From NCBI RefSeq assembly GCF_014297575.1, contig NZ_CP060412.1, positions 3,162,001 through 3,226,000 of the forward strand: a stretch of DNA of 64,000 nt, read 5' to 3'. Shown here piece by piece: positions 1 through 7,902 of this stretch. The notes beneath the pieces were generated by a model. It saw only the letters and a list, made by a program, of their open reading frames with translations, was not told the DNA's origin and did no database searches. Position numbers and translations under genes: made by a program. Every line of letters starts with the position of its first letter. The stretch's first letter is position 1. Source of the DNA: Dyella telluris. GTDB taxonomy: Bacteria > Pseudomonadota > Gammaproteobacteria > Xanthomonadales > Rhodanobacteraceae.

Positions 1-1
1 C

Positions 2-511
2 GCGCCGACGCCACTGAAGTGGCACCAGTGGTTGCTGCTCGGCCTGGGCTTCTCCGCCTTTGCCTGGGGCGCTTATGCGATGGTGGTGGCGTGGCTGATC
101 CTGATCGGGTTGCGGGCGCGTCACAGCCTGCCGGCGCGGTACGGTGCGCTGTTCAACGCATCGCAGGTAGCGCTGGTGCTGGTCACCGTCATCGCCATCG
201 CCGTACTCGTTTCCGCCGTTCCCAAGGGCTTGCTGGGCCTGCCCGACATGCATGTGGCCGGCAACCCCTTCGATGCATGGAATCTCCACTGGTTCGCCGA
301 CCAGGCGGACAGCGTACTGCCGCAGGGCGGCGTGCTCAGCGTGTCGCTGTGGGTCTGCAAGATCGCCATGCTGCTGTGGGCGCTATGGCTGGCCAACGCG
401 TTGATCGGCTGGCTGCGCTGGGGCTTCGAGGCATGGAGCCAGGGCGGCTACTGGCGCAAGGGACAAGCCAAGGCTGCCGAGCCGCCGCCGGTGCCCGAGG
501 TATCGGAGTAA
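2..511 (+). CDS. C-terminal part of a multi-span membrane protein (5' end outside window)
   Basis: The frame is open from the left edge, so the TTG at 32 is not a convincing start and the gene is treated as partial. The visible 169 residues contain three strongly hydrophobic segments at about 11-37, 55-79 and 112-138. Between the last two is a roughly 30-residue polar loop, and the tail is basic then proline-rich. I do not recognise the family. The shape fits the membrane-embedded end of a larger inner-membrane protein. It ends five bases before a strong intrinsic terminator. Coding is well supported by the hydrophobic pattern and the terminator; function is unknown. Confidence 0.7.
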   Translation, partial: APTPLKWHQWLLLGLGFSAFAWGAYAMVVAWLILIGLRARHSLPARYGALFNASQVALVLVTVIAIAVLVSAVPKGLLGLPDMHVAGNPFDAWNLHWFADQADSVLPQGGVLSVSLWVCKIAMLLWALWLANALIGWLRWGFEAWSQGGYWRKGQAKAAEPPPVPEVSE

Positions 512-515
512 ACAG

Positions 516-544
516 AAAAAGGCGCCGCGATGGCGCCTTTTTTC
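516..544. terminator. Bidirectional intrinsic terminator
   Basis: A GGCGCC stem with a GCGAT loop is preceded by A5 and followed by T6, so it can work on both strands. It lies between two convergent genes, 5 bases after the upstream stop and 20 bases from the stop of the minus-strand gene. Confidence 0.85.
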
Positions 545-563
545 TTCATGTGAGATGGCAAGG

Positions 564-1559
564 TTACGGAGACACTTCCTTGCCGGACGCCACGCCGCCA
601 CCGATATGCCGATCAAGGAACTGCACCATGCGCTGCATCATCTCGGCGATGTTGGCTTCGTCGTAGAAGCCATGCCCTTCATTCGGCTTGTAGATCCATT
701 CATGGGCGATGTTGCGCTTGAGCAGGGCGTCATGCAGCGACTGCCCCTGGATCGGGGGTACGCGTTCGTCCTTGCCGCCGACGATGAGCATCACGGCTGC
801 TTTCAGGCTATCGAGCTGATTGACGGGTGAGTGTGCGGCCAGCGCCGTCATGTCGGTACCCATGGTGGCGCGCAGGTAGTCGCCGCCCAGACTCATTTTT
901 GAGGTGTCGCCTTGCTTGAAGTGCAGCGGTAGGTCGTAGATAGCCGGGTTGCGGGTCAGCGCGGTGACGCCGCCGCCTTTGTAGCTGGTCTCCTGGGGAC
1001 CACCGGAGAAGCGAATGACTGAACCGTCCGGGCGATGCAGGGTGGTTGACTTGCACACACCGCTGTCGGGCGGGTTGTCGGTGCAGTTGGTGTCCAGGCT
1101 GTAGGCCAGGTTGTTGCTCCAGCTGCCGCCGTTGTAATACAGCGCGAAACGCAGGCCCATGTCGCCCGGCAAGGCGAACAATGGGTAGGTTTCCACCTTG
1201 GTGCCGCTGAAGGTGATGATGGGGTCGGCATCGGTGTTGGGGTTGCCGCCACCTTCGCAACAGTCGGTGGTGCAGCTGTTGGGGATGTTTGACACCACCG
1301 CCGACGGCTCTCGATTGGCGGTGGCATAGAGGCGGCCCGTTGAGCCGTTACCGGTCGGCGTGAAAATGATGCCGGGAGGCGGCATTTTCTTCGGAATGTT
1401 GGCCGTGACGTTCATTTCCGGAAGATCTTTTGCCGTGTTCTCATTCGCCTGTTTGGCAGTAATTGGCTTATCAATGGCGGCTTCAACCCCTCCGCTGAAC
1501 CAGGTCAACAGCGCCCACGTCACGACGGACAGGCGTTGCTTCCATCCCATGGACATCAT
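564..1559 (-). CDS. Chimeric protein: RHS-type N-terminus fused to S9 peptidase C-terminus
   Basis: This 331-residue product is two unrelated pieces. Residues 1 to about 25 are a signal peptide. Residues about 110-203 look like the N-terminal part of secreted RHS-repeat proteins (DxDPI-x-FSGTK, then a Tyr/Gly-rich region and HRPDGS). From about residue 205 the sequence becomes the last third of a prolyl-oligopeptidase family (S9) alpha/beta hydrolase. It has the charge-relay Asp in GGKDERVP (about D264) and His in EGHGF (about H296), but the GxSxG nucleophile region is absent. It is therefore unlikely to hydrolyse peptides. The start at 1559 was chosen for a GGGGAG site six bases upstream and the signal peptide that follows; an in-frame start at 1610 has no such support. 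It is probably a deletion-fusion remnant, though the frame is intact. Confidence 0.75.
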   Translation of the reverse strand: MMSMGWKQRLSVVTWALLTWFSGGVEAAIDKPITAKQANENTAKDLPEMNVTANIPKKMPPPGIIFTPTGNGSTGRLYATANREPSAVVSNIPNSCTTDCCEGGGNPNTDADPIITFSGTKVETYPLFALPGDMGLRFALYYNGGSWSNNLAYSLDTNCTDNPPDSGVCKSTTLHRPDGSVIRFSGGPQETSYKGGGVTALTRNPAIYDLPLHFKQGDTSKMSLGGDYLRATMGTDMTALAAHSPVNQLDSLKAAVMLIVGGKDERVPPIQGQSLHDALLKRNIAHEWIYKPNEGHGFYDEANIAEMMQRMVQFLDRHIGGGVASGKEVSP

Positions 1560-2231
1560 GTGTTTCTCCCCGTTTGTATCGACGCGGACGTATGGACGTC
1601 CTTCGGCCAAAGTCCCTGTGCGATAGGTTCAACGAACGGGTGGGGAATTGAAGGCGTCCGGGGCGGACGGTGTGTGTAGTTCCACGCCTTGTGTTGATGC
1701 CTTCCTCCATCAGTCGATGCCGACGTATTTCAGTACTCGGCGAACGTGTTGGAGGACATCTGTGGGGCGAAGGTGGCTCGCGACGTGGTTCGCGGAAACA
1801 CGACTGGGCCAAGCAAGCGAATGCATGCATGGCACCTTGCATGCGGTTGCGGCTTGTCGGGATTTTCTTTCGCAACCGGGATTCCGCTGTACCGCGCCGG
1901 GTAGCATGTCGTGGCGCCCATCGTCATGTTCCCCAAATCGATCGACATGTTTTCGCCGTTGCTCCGTCATTGCCGGCAACGGGGGATGAAGTGACTCCGG
2001 GCGGCTAACAAGACCTCATGGCAACCGTTCTCCCTCGGCGTCATCCCCGCGGACCCCAAAAAGGGGGCGAGACCGGGGATCCAGCGTCTTTCACTCGCTG
2101 ACAGAAGCGCATGGTCACGGGATGAACAGCCCTTCGGCTATTGAAAAGCGCCTCCCTCTTTATTGGGGATGGCGCTGAGAAGCCCTGCGATGCTGCAGTG
2201 AGCTCCTGCCACGAGGTTTCGTTAGCTTCTC
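1560..2231. other. Long intergenic stretch with one degenerate repeat
   Basis: About 670 bases lie between the chimeric gene and the HigA-like gene. The short ORFs here are Cys/Arg/Ser-rich, overlap each other on both strands and resemble no known family, so I do not call them. The only recognisable structure is the palindromic repeat at 2039-2174. Any promoter for the chimera must lie in the left end of this stretch. Confidence 0.6.
2039..2174. repeat. Degenerate copy of the CGTCATTCCCGCG-ended repeat
   Basis: It begins CGTCATCCCCGCGG and ends with the imperfect inverse GGGGATGGCG. Internally it shares the A/G-rich block CCCCAAAAAGGGGGC and the ATCCAGCG block with the copy at 43074-43218. 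The arms have drifted (CCCC in place of TCCC), so it is an older copy than those at 5.98 and 43.07 kb. Confidence 0.7.
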
Positions 2232-2549
2232 TCAGGTGGAATGCACGCCCAGCCCACCCGGCATGCTCTCGCGCCGGAACTTTTCAAGGTCATGGCGGGC
2301 TTGCAGCATCAGCCAGTAGAGCGGGCTGGTATGGAGCGCGGCGGCAAGGCGAAAGGCTTCTTCCGCATAGAGGGGTTGCCCGGTGAGCAGGCGGTGCAGA
2401 TGCCACGCCGGGATGCCGCTGCGTCGCGCCAGCTGGGCCACCGTCAGCGCTTCGGGGATCATGTGGTCAAGCTGCAGCACCGTGGCAGGGGCGCGCAGGG
2501 GCACGTCGTCATCGATCCGCAGTTGCGGATGAATCGAGAGGAGCATCAT
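2232..2549 (-). CDS. HigA/VapI-like helix-turn-helix protein without a toxin partner
   Basis: A 105-residue protein. Residues about 33-92 match the XRE-type domain of HigA antitoxins: LTVAQLARRSGIP, then HRLLTGQ, then a helix with AFRLAAALHTSPLYWLMLQ, which is the characteristic C-terminal half of the family. An AGGAAG site lies seven bases before the start ATG. In a HigBA module the small RelE-like toxin gene normally sits directly upstream. Here the upstream 150 bases hold no ORF, and the next ORF (frameshifted) does not resemble HigB. It may be an orphan regulator or the survivor of a decayed toxin-antitoxin pair. DNA binding is very likely; its target is unknown. Confidence 0.75.
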   Translation of the reverse strand: MMLLSIHPQLRIDDDVPLRAPATVLQLDHMIPEALTVAQLARRSGIPAWHLHRLLTGQPLYAEEAFRLAAALHTSPLYWLMLQARHDLEKFRRESMPGGLGVHST

Positions 2550-2698
2550 GAGGGGCTTCCTTTGGGGCGCACGACACCGACGGAATCCGGCGAAGGGATC
2601 CGTGTAGGAAAACGGCTGGTTGGAGCGCGAGTGTTGTCCCGGGTGTGACGTGCCGGCAGAACGCCCGACACGCCACAGGGCCGATCACATCGTGCGCG

Positions 2699-2925
2699 CT
2701 ACGCGTTCAGCGCCTGCCCGCGGTGGAGCTGCCGGGCGTACTGCAACAGGCACTGCCCTGCCACGACGATGCCTTGCCGAAACAGTGGCGGCAACGGCAG
2801 TAGCACCACCGCATCTGGGGGCGAGCGGGGTGTTGATGCCGTTCGTCTTCCAGACTCAGCTGCGCCAGCGCGTAGAGCGCGAGCGCCACGTCATCCAACG
2901 TGGAAAGCCGTAGCGAGGGTGGCAT
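2699..2925 (-). pseudogene. Small gene broken by an indel in a C5/G5 run
   Basis: Reading down from the ATG at 2925, the first about 35 codons give a plausible helical protein (MPPSLRLSTLDDVALALYAL...). After that, the frame becomes Cys/Arg/Ser-rich and stops at 2707. Adding one base to the homopolymer at 2817-2821 switches to a frame reading DAVVLLPLPPLFRQGIVV and ending LNA at a TAG at 2699-2701, a far more natural protein of about 75 residues. I infer a one-base deletion or a sequencing error in the run. No good ribosome site precedes the ATG at 2925; a start further upstream, up to 3030, is possible. No family is recognised. Confidence 0.4.
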
Positions 2926-3290
2926 GGTGCAGGAGGCCGGTGGCCCGGCGGAGGGCGAGGCGCTGCGGGCGTTGCCTATCGGAACGGATGGGCACGCGCG
3001 TGCCGTATGATCGCTGATAGCCATGATCAACTCGAGTCGGTTGGTGATGGTTAGCGGGTCGTCGGTGTTGTCGCACCGGCGGCCCGCGACTCACGGCATG
3101 GCTGCCGTGACTGCTTGCAGCCCCGTCCGAAGACGCCCGCGAGCAGCAACCTCACCCTACTTGAGTTGGCTATGCCGTGTGATCAGGCGATGCACATGGC
3201 GATGCGTAGGGTTTCGCTATCAGCAACATGTGGGTTGCGATGTTGCGCAGTCGCTGGCGCAGCGTTGGGTTTGGATGGCATCGGCCGGCG

Positions 3291-3324
3291 TCACGCATCC
3301 CCGCGCTGAACGAAGGGTGCGTGA
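3291..3324. terminator. Hairpin downstream of the catabolic operon
   Basis: TCACGCATCC pairs with GGGTGCGTGA across a 14-base loop, with one wobble pair. It lies 17 bases past the last operon stop. There is no T-tract, so intrinsic termination is uncertain; it may be a 3'-end stability hairpin. Confidence 0.4.
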
Positions 3325-3340
3325 CACATCGGCACCATGC

Positions 3341-4357
3341 TTACACGTCCTCGGCGACCTTCAACACCAGCTTGCCGGTGTGGCTGCCGTCGAACAGGCG
3401 GTTGAGTACCGTTGGTGCGTTTTCCAGGCCTTCGGCCACGGTTTCGCCGGCCTTGATCTTGCCGCCCAGCACCCAACCCACCAGCTCCTGCACGGCTTCG
3501 GGCTGGTGCTTGTAGTCGAAGGCGAGAAAGCCGCGCACGGTGAGGCGTTTGACGATGATCACGCTGTAATCGTCCGAGGGCTTGCCGCCGCCGGCATAGT
3601 TGGCGATGAGGCCGCACAACGCGACGCGTCCGCCGTTGACCATGCGCGACATCACGGCACGCATCACCGGGCCGCCGACGTTTTCGAAGTTGACATGCAC
3701 GCCATCAGGCGTGGCATCGGCCAGCTTTTGTTTGAAATCGTCGGCCTTGTAGTCGACGGCGGCATCGAAGCCGAGATCCTCGACGAGGTGCCGGCATTTC
3801 TCCGCGCCACCGGCAATGCCCACCACGCGTGCGCCACGCAGTTTGCCGATCTGTCCGGCGATGGAGCCCACCGACCCGGCAGCGGCCGACACCACGAGCG
3901 TTTCGCCGGCCTGCACGGGGGCGATTTCGGTAAGCCCGTAATGCGCGGTGATGCCGCTGAAACCGCAGGCGCCCAGCAGCGTGGGCAGGGCTACCGGCGG
4001 ACGCGGCGGCAGCTTCACCCAGTAACCGGTCTTGCTCTCGTCGATGAGTGCATAGTCCTGCCAGCCCACCAGGCCCTGCACCAGATCGCCGACGGCATAG
4101 TTCTTCGCGTTGGAAGCCACCACGCGGCCAATGCCGATGCCCCGCATTACTTCGCCGATGGCAACGGGCGGCATGTACTGCGGCACGTCGCTCATCCACA
4201 CGCGGTTGGTCGGGTCCATCGAGATATACAGCACGCGCACCAGCGCCTGGCCGTCGGCCAGTTCCGGCGTTGGCGTTTCGCGCAGGTCGAAGTTGTCCAG
4301 GCTCACCAGCCCTTCCGGACGGGACTTCAGCAGCAGTTGGCGGTTCGTGTAGCTCAT
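3341..4357 (-). CDS. NADP-dependent MDR-family oxidoreductase (CurA / prostaglandin-reductase type)
   Basis: A 338-residue zinc-independent medium-chain reductase of the family that includes E. coli CurA and mammalian leukotriene B4 dehydrogenase/prostaglandin reductase. These reduce the C=C bond of alpha,beta-unsaturated carbonyl compounds with NADPH. An N-terminal GroES-like fold (about 1-125) has the family hallmark SMDPTNRVWM near residue 47. The Rossmann domain follows with AAGSVGS at about 159-165 and YKADDF further on. The start at 4357 has a GGAG site close upstream and lies 13 bases after the stop of the preceding SDR gene; an upstream in-frame start at 4441 would overlap that gene by 71 bases. 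It is the last gene of the six-gene operon, where it may reduce an enoyl intermediate. Confidence 0.88.
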   Translation of the reverse strand: MSYTNRQLLLKSRPEGLVSLDNFDLRETPTPELADGQALVRVLYISMDPTNRVWMSDVPQYMPPVAIGEVMRGIGIGRVVASNAKNYAVGDLVQGLVGWQDYALIDESKTGYWVKLPPRPPVALPTLLGACGFSGITAHYGLTEIAPVQAGETLVVSAAAGSVGSIAGQIGKLRGARVVGIAGGAEKCRHLVEDLGFDAAVDYKADDFKQKLADATPDGVHVNFENVGGPVMRAVMSRMVNGGRVALCGLIANYAGGGKPSDDYSVIIVKRLTVRGFLAFDYKHQPEAVQELVGWVLGGKIKAGETVAEGLENAPTVLNRLFDGSHTGKLVLKVAEDV

Positions 4358-4370
4358 GGAGTTCTCCGGG

Positions 4371-5159
4371 TCAGACGGCGCGCGCGCCGCCATCGATGAC
4401 GAGTTCGGCGGCAGTGACGTAACGGCTTTCATCGGAAGCAAGATAAAGCACGGCGTAGGCCACGTCGTCCGGTTCGCCCAGGCGATGCATGGGGATGCCG
4501 CGGGTCAGTTTCTTCGTCGCTTCTTCTTCGCCCAGCTTGTCAAAGAATGGCTTGACGATGCCGGTGCGGATGAACGCCGGGTGGATCGAGTTGCAGCGCA
4601 CGTCGATCTTCTGTCGCGTGCAGTCCATTGCCACCGACTTGGTCAGCACGGCAACGGCAGCCTTGGAGGTGTTGTAGGCGGTGTAATCCGGGTCGATCTT
4701 GAATGCGGCCAGCGAGGAGATGTTCACGATGGAGGCGGGTTGCGCGTCGCGCAGGTATGGCAGCGCGTATTTGCAGCCCAGCATCACGCTGTCCACGTTC
4801 ACCGCCATCACGCGATGCCACTCTTTCAGTGCGATGTTCTCCACGCCGCCGAGCGAGCCGATACCGGCGTTGTTGACCAGCACGGACAGGCCACCCATGG
4901 CCTTCGCGGCGTCGGCCAGCGTGCGTTCCCATGCGGCTTCGTCGCTGACGTCCTGCACTGCGGACCACGCTACCGTGGCGCCGGCCTCATGGTTGATCTC
5001 CGCGGCGACAGCGGCCGCACCCTCGCCATTGACGTCGGTGAGAAATACGCGCGCACCGTGACGCGCCAGCATGCGCGCCGAGGCGGCGCCCAGGCCGCTG
5101 GCCGCGCCGGTGACAAAGGCCCGCTTGCCGGCAGCGCGCGGTGGAAGTGCAGAAGTCAT
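4371..5159 (-). CDS. Short-chain dehydrogenase/reductase
   Basis: A 262-residue classical SDR. It has the cofactor motif TGAASGLG at 17-24, NNAG at 96-99, Ser148/149 and Y162-NTS-K166 as the catalytic set, and a C-terminal IDGG. Asp at the end of beta-2 (FLTDVN) favours NAD(H) over NADP(H). It lies between a second SDR, 15 bases upstream, and the MDR reductase, 13 bases downstream, all on one transcript. In this setting a hydroxyacyl-CoA or secondary-alcohol oxidation is likely, but the substrate cannot be read from the sequence. Confidence 0.88.
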   Translation of the reverse strand: MTSALPPRAAGKRAFVTGAASGLGAASARMLARHGARVFLTDVNGEGAAAVAAEINHEAGATVAWSAVQDVSDEAAWERTLADAAKAMGGLSVLVNNAGIGSLGGVENIALKEWHRVMAVNVDSVMLGCKYALPYLRDAQPASIVNISSLAAFKIDPDYTAYNTSKAAVAVLTKSVAMDCTRQKIDVRCNSIHPAFIRTGIVKPFFDKLGEEEATKKLTRGIPMHRLGEPDDVAYAVLYLASDESRYVTAAELVIDGGARAV

Positions 5160-5174
5160 ATCGGGTTCCCTGAG

Positions 5175-5945
5175 TCAGACGCTGAGGTAACCGCCATCCA
5201 CGTTCAACACCGCACCGGTGGTGTACGAGGCAGCGTCGGAGGCGAGGTAAAGCGCGGCACCGGCCATTTCCGATGGCTGCGCCACGCGGCGCATGGGCAC
5301 GTGTGCCAGCGCCTGCTTGAGGATGGCCGGGGTGTTCACCAGCACGGAGGCGAACTTGGTGTCGGTCAGGCCGGGCAGCAGCGCGTTGCAGCGCACGCCC
5401 TGTTCGGCGCACTCCACCGCGAAGGCCTTGGTCATGGAAATCACCGCCGCCTTGGTGATCGAGTAGATGCCCTGCTGGAAACCCGGCACCACGCCGTTCA
5501 CCGACGCCACGTTGACGATGGAACCGCCGCCGTTCTTCGCCATGAGCCGGGCGCCGTGGGTGGACATGTAGAAGTAGCCGCGGATGTTCACGTCCACGGT
5601 TTTCTGGAAGACCGACGGATCGGTGTCGATGATGTGGCCGAAGTACGGGTTGGTCGCCGCGTTGTTGATCAGGATATCCAGCCGGCCGTGTGTCTTTTCC
5701 ACTTGCGCGTGCAGGGCTTCGATCTGCTCCATCTCGCCGATGTGGCAGGCGATGGCTTCGGCGGAACCGCCGTCGGCGATGATGCCGTCCACTACGGCCT
5801 GACAATCGGCCTGCTTGCGGCTGGAGACGATGACGTGAGCACCGTGTGCGGCGAGCAGCTTCGCGATCTCCGCGCCGATGCCACGGCTGGCGCCGGTGAC
5901 GATGGCGATCTTGCCGGTGAGGTTGAACGTAACGGGTGTGGTCAT
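5175..5945 (-). CDS. Short-chain dehydrogenase/reductase
   Basis: A 256-residue classical SDR with TGASRGIG at 17-24, NNAA in place of NNAG at 94-97, Ser148, Y161-SIT-K165 and a C-terminal VDGGY. Ser41-Ser-Arg after beta-2 suggests NADP(H). I place the start at 5945. The frame extends to 6035, but the extra 30 residues are largely encoded by the palindromic repeat at 5981-6113 and are not conserved-looking. No strong ribosome site precedes 5945. The gene follows the histidine-phosphatase gene after a gap occupied by that repeat, which may split the operon into two transcripts. Confidence 0.86.
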   Translation of the reverse strand: MTTPVTFNLTGKIAIVTGASRGIGAEIAKLLAAHGAHVIVSSRKQADCQAVVDGIIADGGSAEAIACHIGEMEQIEALHAQVEKTHGRLDILINNAATNPYFGHIIDTDPSVFQKTVDVNIRGYFYMSTHGARLMAKNGGGSIVNVASVNGVVPGFQQGIYSITKAAVISMTKAFAVECAEQGVRCNALLPGLTDTKFASVLVNTPAILKQALAHVPMRRVAQPSEMAGAALYLASDAASYTTGAVLNVDGGYLSV

Positions 5946-5980
5946 GGTCAACAATGTCCGAATGGGGTTGGTATTCCTCA

Positions 5981-6113
5981 CCGTCATTCCCGCGAAGGCG
6001 GGAGGCGCTTCACCAACAGCCGAATGGCTGGTCATCCAGCGACTTCGCTCTGGCTCAACAGGGAGTCAGCGTGTGGCAAAGGCACTGGATTTCCGCTTTC
6101 GCGGGAATGACGT
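5981..6113. repeat. CGTCATTCCCGCGAA-ended palindromic repeat inside the operon
   Basis: The ends are perfect inverses (CGTCATTCCCGCGAA and TTCGCGGGAATGACG). The interior shares GCGGGAGGCG, CATCCAGCGACTT and AAAGGCACTGG blocks with the copy at 43074-43218, which is in the opposite orientation. The 133-bp unit can form a long stem and sits in the gap between two operon genes, where it may affect transcript processing. Confidence 0.8.
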
Positions 6114-6141
6114 GACGTAAATGGTTGAGAAAGTCGAGCCA

Positions 6142-6831
6142 TCACCGCAGCGTCACCAGCTGTTCGTCGCGTGCCCGCTCCAGATGCGGCCACGCGTTGT
6201 ACGTCACCAGTGTTGCGCCGCGCGAGCCTAGCCGAAGCTTTGTCACGCCCGTGTTGACCAGCGGCCAGCTGAGTTCGAAGGCGCTCGATGCCGGTGCCTG
6301 CAGCAGGGCACCGGCAATGACGGATATCGGGCCGCCGGATGTGAATGCCCAGAGTGTGCGGGCCTCCATGCGGGCCAGCTGGTCCAGCGCATCCAGGACA
6401 CCCTGGCGGAACGCCGGCCAGCTCTGGGTGTAATCCGCGTCGTGCTTGCCGCCGGTCCAGCGGGCCAGTGCATCGACGAATAGTTGCTGGAACGTGCGAT
6501 GTGGATCGGACGCCTGCTTCATGGCCGCGCGGAAGTCAGCCGGCGTCGCAAGATCCGGGCGCAGGCGTGCGAGCAGTTCGACGTGGTCGACTTCGTCGAG
6601 CCCGGGCATGACGAACGGCTGCACTTCGGCACCCGCAGCGCGCAGGCAGGGCAGGGCCGTGTCGCGATGGCGTACGCGCGGTCCCATCGCCACGGCATCG
6701 GGACGCGCCCCGCATTCGGCGAGCCATGCACCCAGCAGGCTCGACTGCTGTTCGCCGAGGGGTGAGAGCTGGTCGTAATCGTCCGCGTGAAAACTCGCCT
6801 GGCCGTGCCGTATCAGCAGCAGTTCGCGCAT
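6142..6831 (-). CDS. Histidine phosphatase superfamily protein
   Basis: A 229-residue member of the phosphoglycerate-mutase-like superfamily. The catalytic loop LIRHGQA places the phosphorylated His at residue 9. A second Arg occurs in MGPRVRHRDTA and the C-terminal His-type motif is replaced by FTSGGPIS near residue 165. The Ser-Gly-Gly form is common in SixA/CobC-like branches with altered specificity. It starts three bases before the stop of the APH gene, so the two are translationally close. A phosphatase beside a kinase-like protein and a dehydrogenase suggests a phosphorylated intermediate, but the substrate is not known. Confidence 0.82.
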   Translation of the reverse strand: MRELLLIRHGQASFHADDYDQLSPLGEQQSSLLGAWLAECGARPDAVAMGPRVRHRDTALPCLRAAGAEVQPFVMPGLDEVDHVELLARLRPDLATPADFRAAMKQASDPHRTFQQLFVDALARWTGGKHDADYTQSWPAFRQGVLDALDQLARMEARTLWAFTSGGPISVIAGALLQAPASSAFELSWPLVNTGVTKLRLGSRGATLVTYNAWPHLERARDEQLVTLR

Positions 6832-6834
6832 GAC

Positions 6835-7902
6835 TCAGCCTTTGCTTGCCATCAGGCGGCGACAGCGCATGCCCATGTACTTCGCCGCGTCGCCGAAGCC
6901 GGCAAATTGAGGGTTGGTGGTCTGGCCCAGCGCGTAACGACGGTAGATCTGCTGGATGATCACCATCAGGCGGAACAGGCCGAAGATTTCGTAGAACGCC
7001 CAGTGCGAGATGTCCATGCCGGTGCGTTCGCCGTAATAGGCCACCACCTCGCGTCGCGTGAGCATGCCCGCTTCATGCGTGGGCTGGCGGCGGAACGACT
7101 GGAATACCGGATCGTCGTCTGCCTGCACCCAGTAGGCGAGGGAACTGCCCAGATCCATCAGCGGATCGCCCACCGTGGCCAGTTCCCAGTCCAGCACGCC
7201 GATGATGTCCAGCGGGTTGTCCGTCGCGAGCACCACGTTGTCAAAGCGGAAATCATTGTGGATGACGCAGCTGGCGTTATCGCGCGCCGGCTGGTTTGCA
7301 TCGAGCCAGGCCATCACGTCGTCGCACGGATCTGAGCCATCGGTGGCGGCCTGTCGCCAGCGTTCGCGCCAGCCGGCAATTTGCCGCGCGATATAACCCT
7401 CGCCCTTGCCAAGTTCCCTCAGTTCCCCTTGAGTAGCGTCCACCTGGTGCAGCTCGATCAGGCGGTCGATGAAGGCCACGCACAGGCGTCGTACGCCATC
7501 GCGATCCAGCCCAAGCTCGGCGGGAAGGTCGCGTCGCAGGATGGTGCCGCTCAGGCGTTCCATCACATAGAAGTCCTGCCCGATCACCTGCGCGTCGTCG
7601 CAGCGCGCGAGGATGGCCGGCACGTACGGGTAGCTGGCCTTCAGCGCACCCATCACGCGCGACTCGCGCATCATGTCGTGCGCGGATTTCGCCTTGGCAC
7701 CGCGCGGCGGGCGGCGCAGCACCAGGTCGCGGTTCGCGTAGTGCAGCAGATAGGTGAGGTTGGAGGCGCCGCCGGGAAACTGCTTCACGGTGGGCGTGCC
7801 TTCAAGCCCGCCGATGTGCTGCCTGAGGAAGGCATCGACGCGCGCGATGTCGAAGGCGTCTTCGTCGCGCACGGCGCGAGCCTGGTCCGGGGCGGCGGTC
7901 AT
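6835..7902 (-). CDS. APH-fold phosphotransferase, ACAD10/ACAD11 kinase-domain type
   Basis: A 355-residue aminoglycoside-phosphotransferase-fold protein. The catalytic loop is HNDFRFDN at 215-222 and the Mg-binding segment is VLDWELATVGDP at 236-247, both typical of the branch found as the N-terminal half of mammalian ACAD10/ACAD11 and as LvaA in Pseudomonas putida. In those systems the kinase phosphorylates the 4-hydroxyl of a 4-hydroxyacyl-CoA and the partner dehydrogenase-like enzyme then removes the phosphate. Here the partner is encoded directly upstream with a 4-base ATGA overlap. The family match is firm; the 4-hydroxyacyl substrate is inferred from that precedent. Confidence 0.87.
   Translation of the reverse strand: MTAAPDQARAVRDEDAFDIARVDAFLRQHIGGLEGTPTVKQFPGGASNLTYLLHYANRDLVLRRPPRGAKAKSAHDMMRESRVMGALKASYPYVPAILARCDDAQVIGQDFYVMERLSGTILRRDLPAELGLDRDGVRRLCVAFIDRLIELHQVDATQGELRELGKGEGYIARQIAGWRERWRQAATDGSDPCDDVMAWLDANQPARDNASCVIHNDFRFDNVVLATDNPLDIIGVLDWELATVGDPLMDLGSSLAYWVQADDDPVFQSFRRQPTHEAGMLTRREVVAYYGERTGMDISHWAFYEIFGLFRLMVIIQQIYRRYALGQTTNPQFAGFGDAAKYMGMRCRRLMASKG

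Larger units (their letters stand above)
2550..3340. other. Gene-poor stretch containing a frameshifted small ORF and a hairpin
   Basis: About 790 bases separate the HigA-like gene from the end of the catabolic operon. Besides the broken ORF at 2699-2925 and the hairpin at 3291-3324, I see no convincing coding region. The longer plus-strand ORF entering here from 3023 is a shadow of the oxidoreductase gene. Confidence 0.55.

Noticed and set aside
1483..2008. Several 70-130-codon ORFs on both strands
   Set aside because: They overlap one another, are Arg/Ser/Cys-rich, have no ribosome sites and match no family.
2232..2925. HigBA toxin-antitoxin module
   Set aside because: The HigA-like protein is clear, but the upstream broken ORF does not resemble HigB and is 150 bases away.
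3023..4399. 458-codon plus-strand ORF
   Set aside because: It is antisense to the MDR oxidoreductase, His/Ala/Gly-rich and without a recognisable domain; typical shadow of a high-GC gene.
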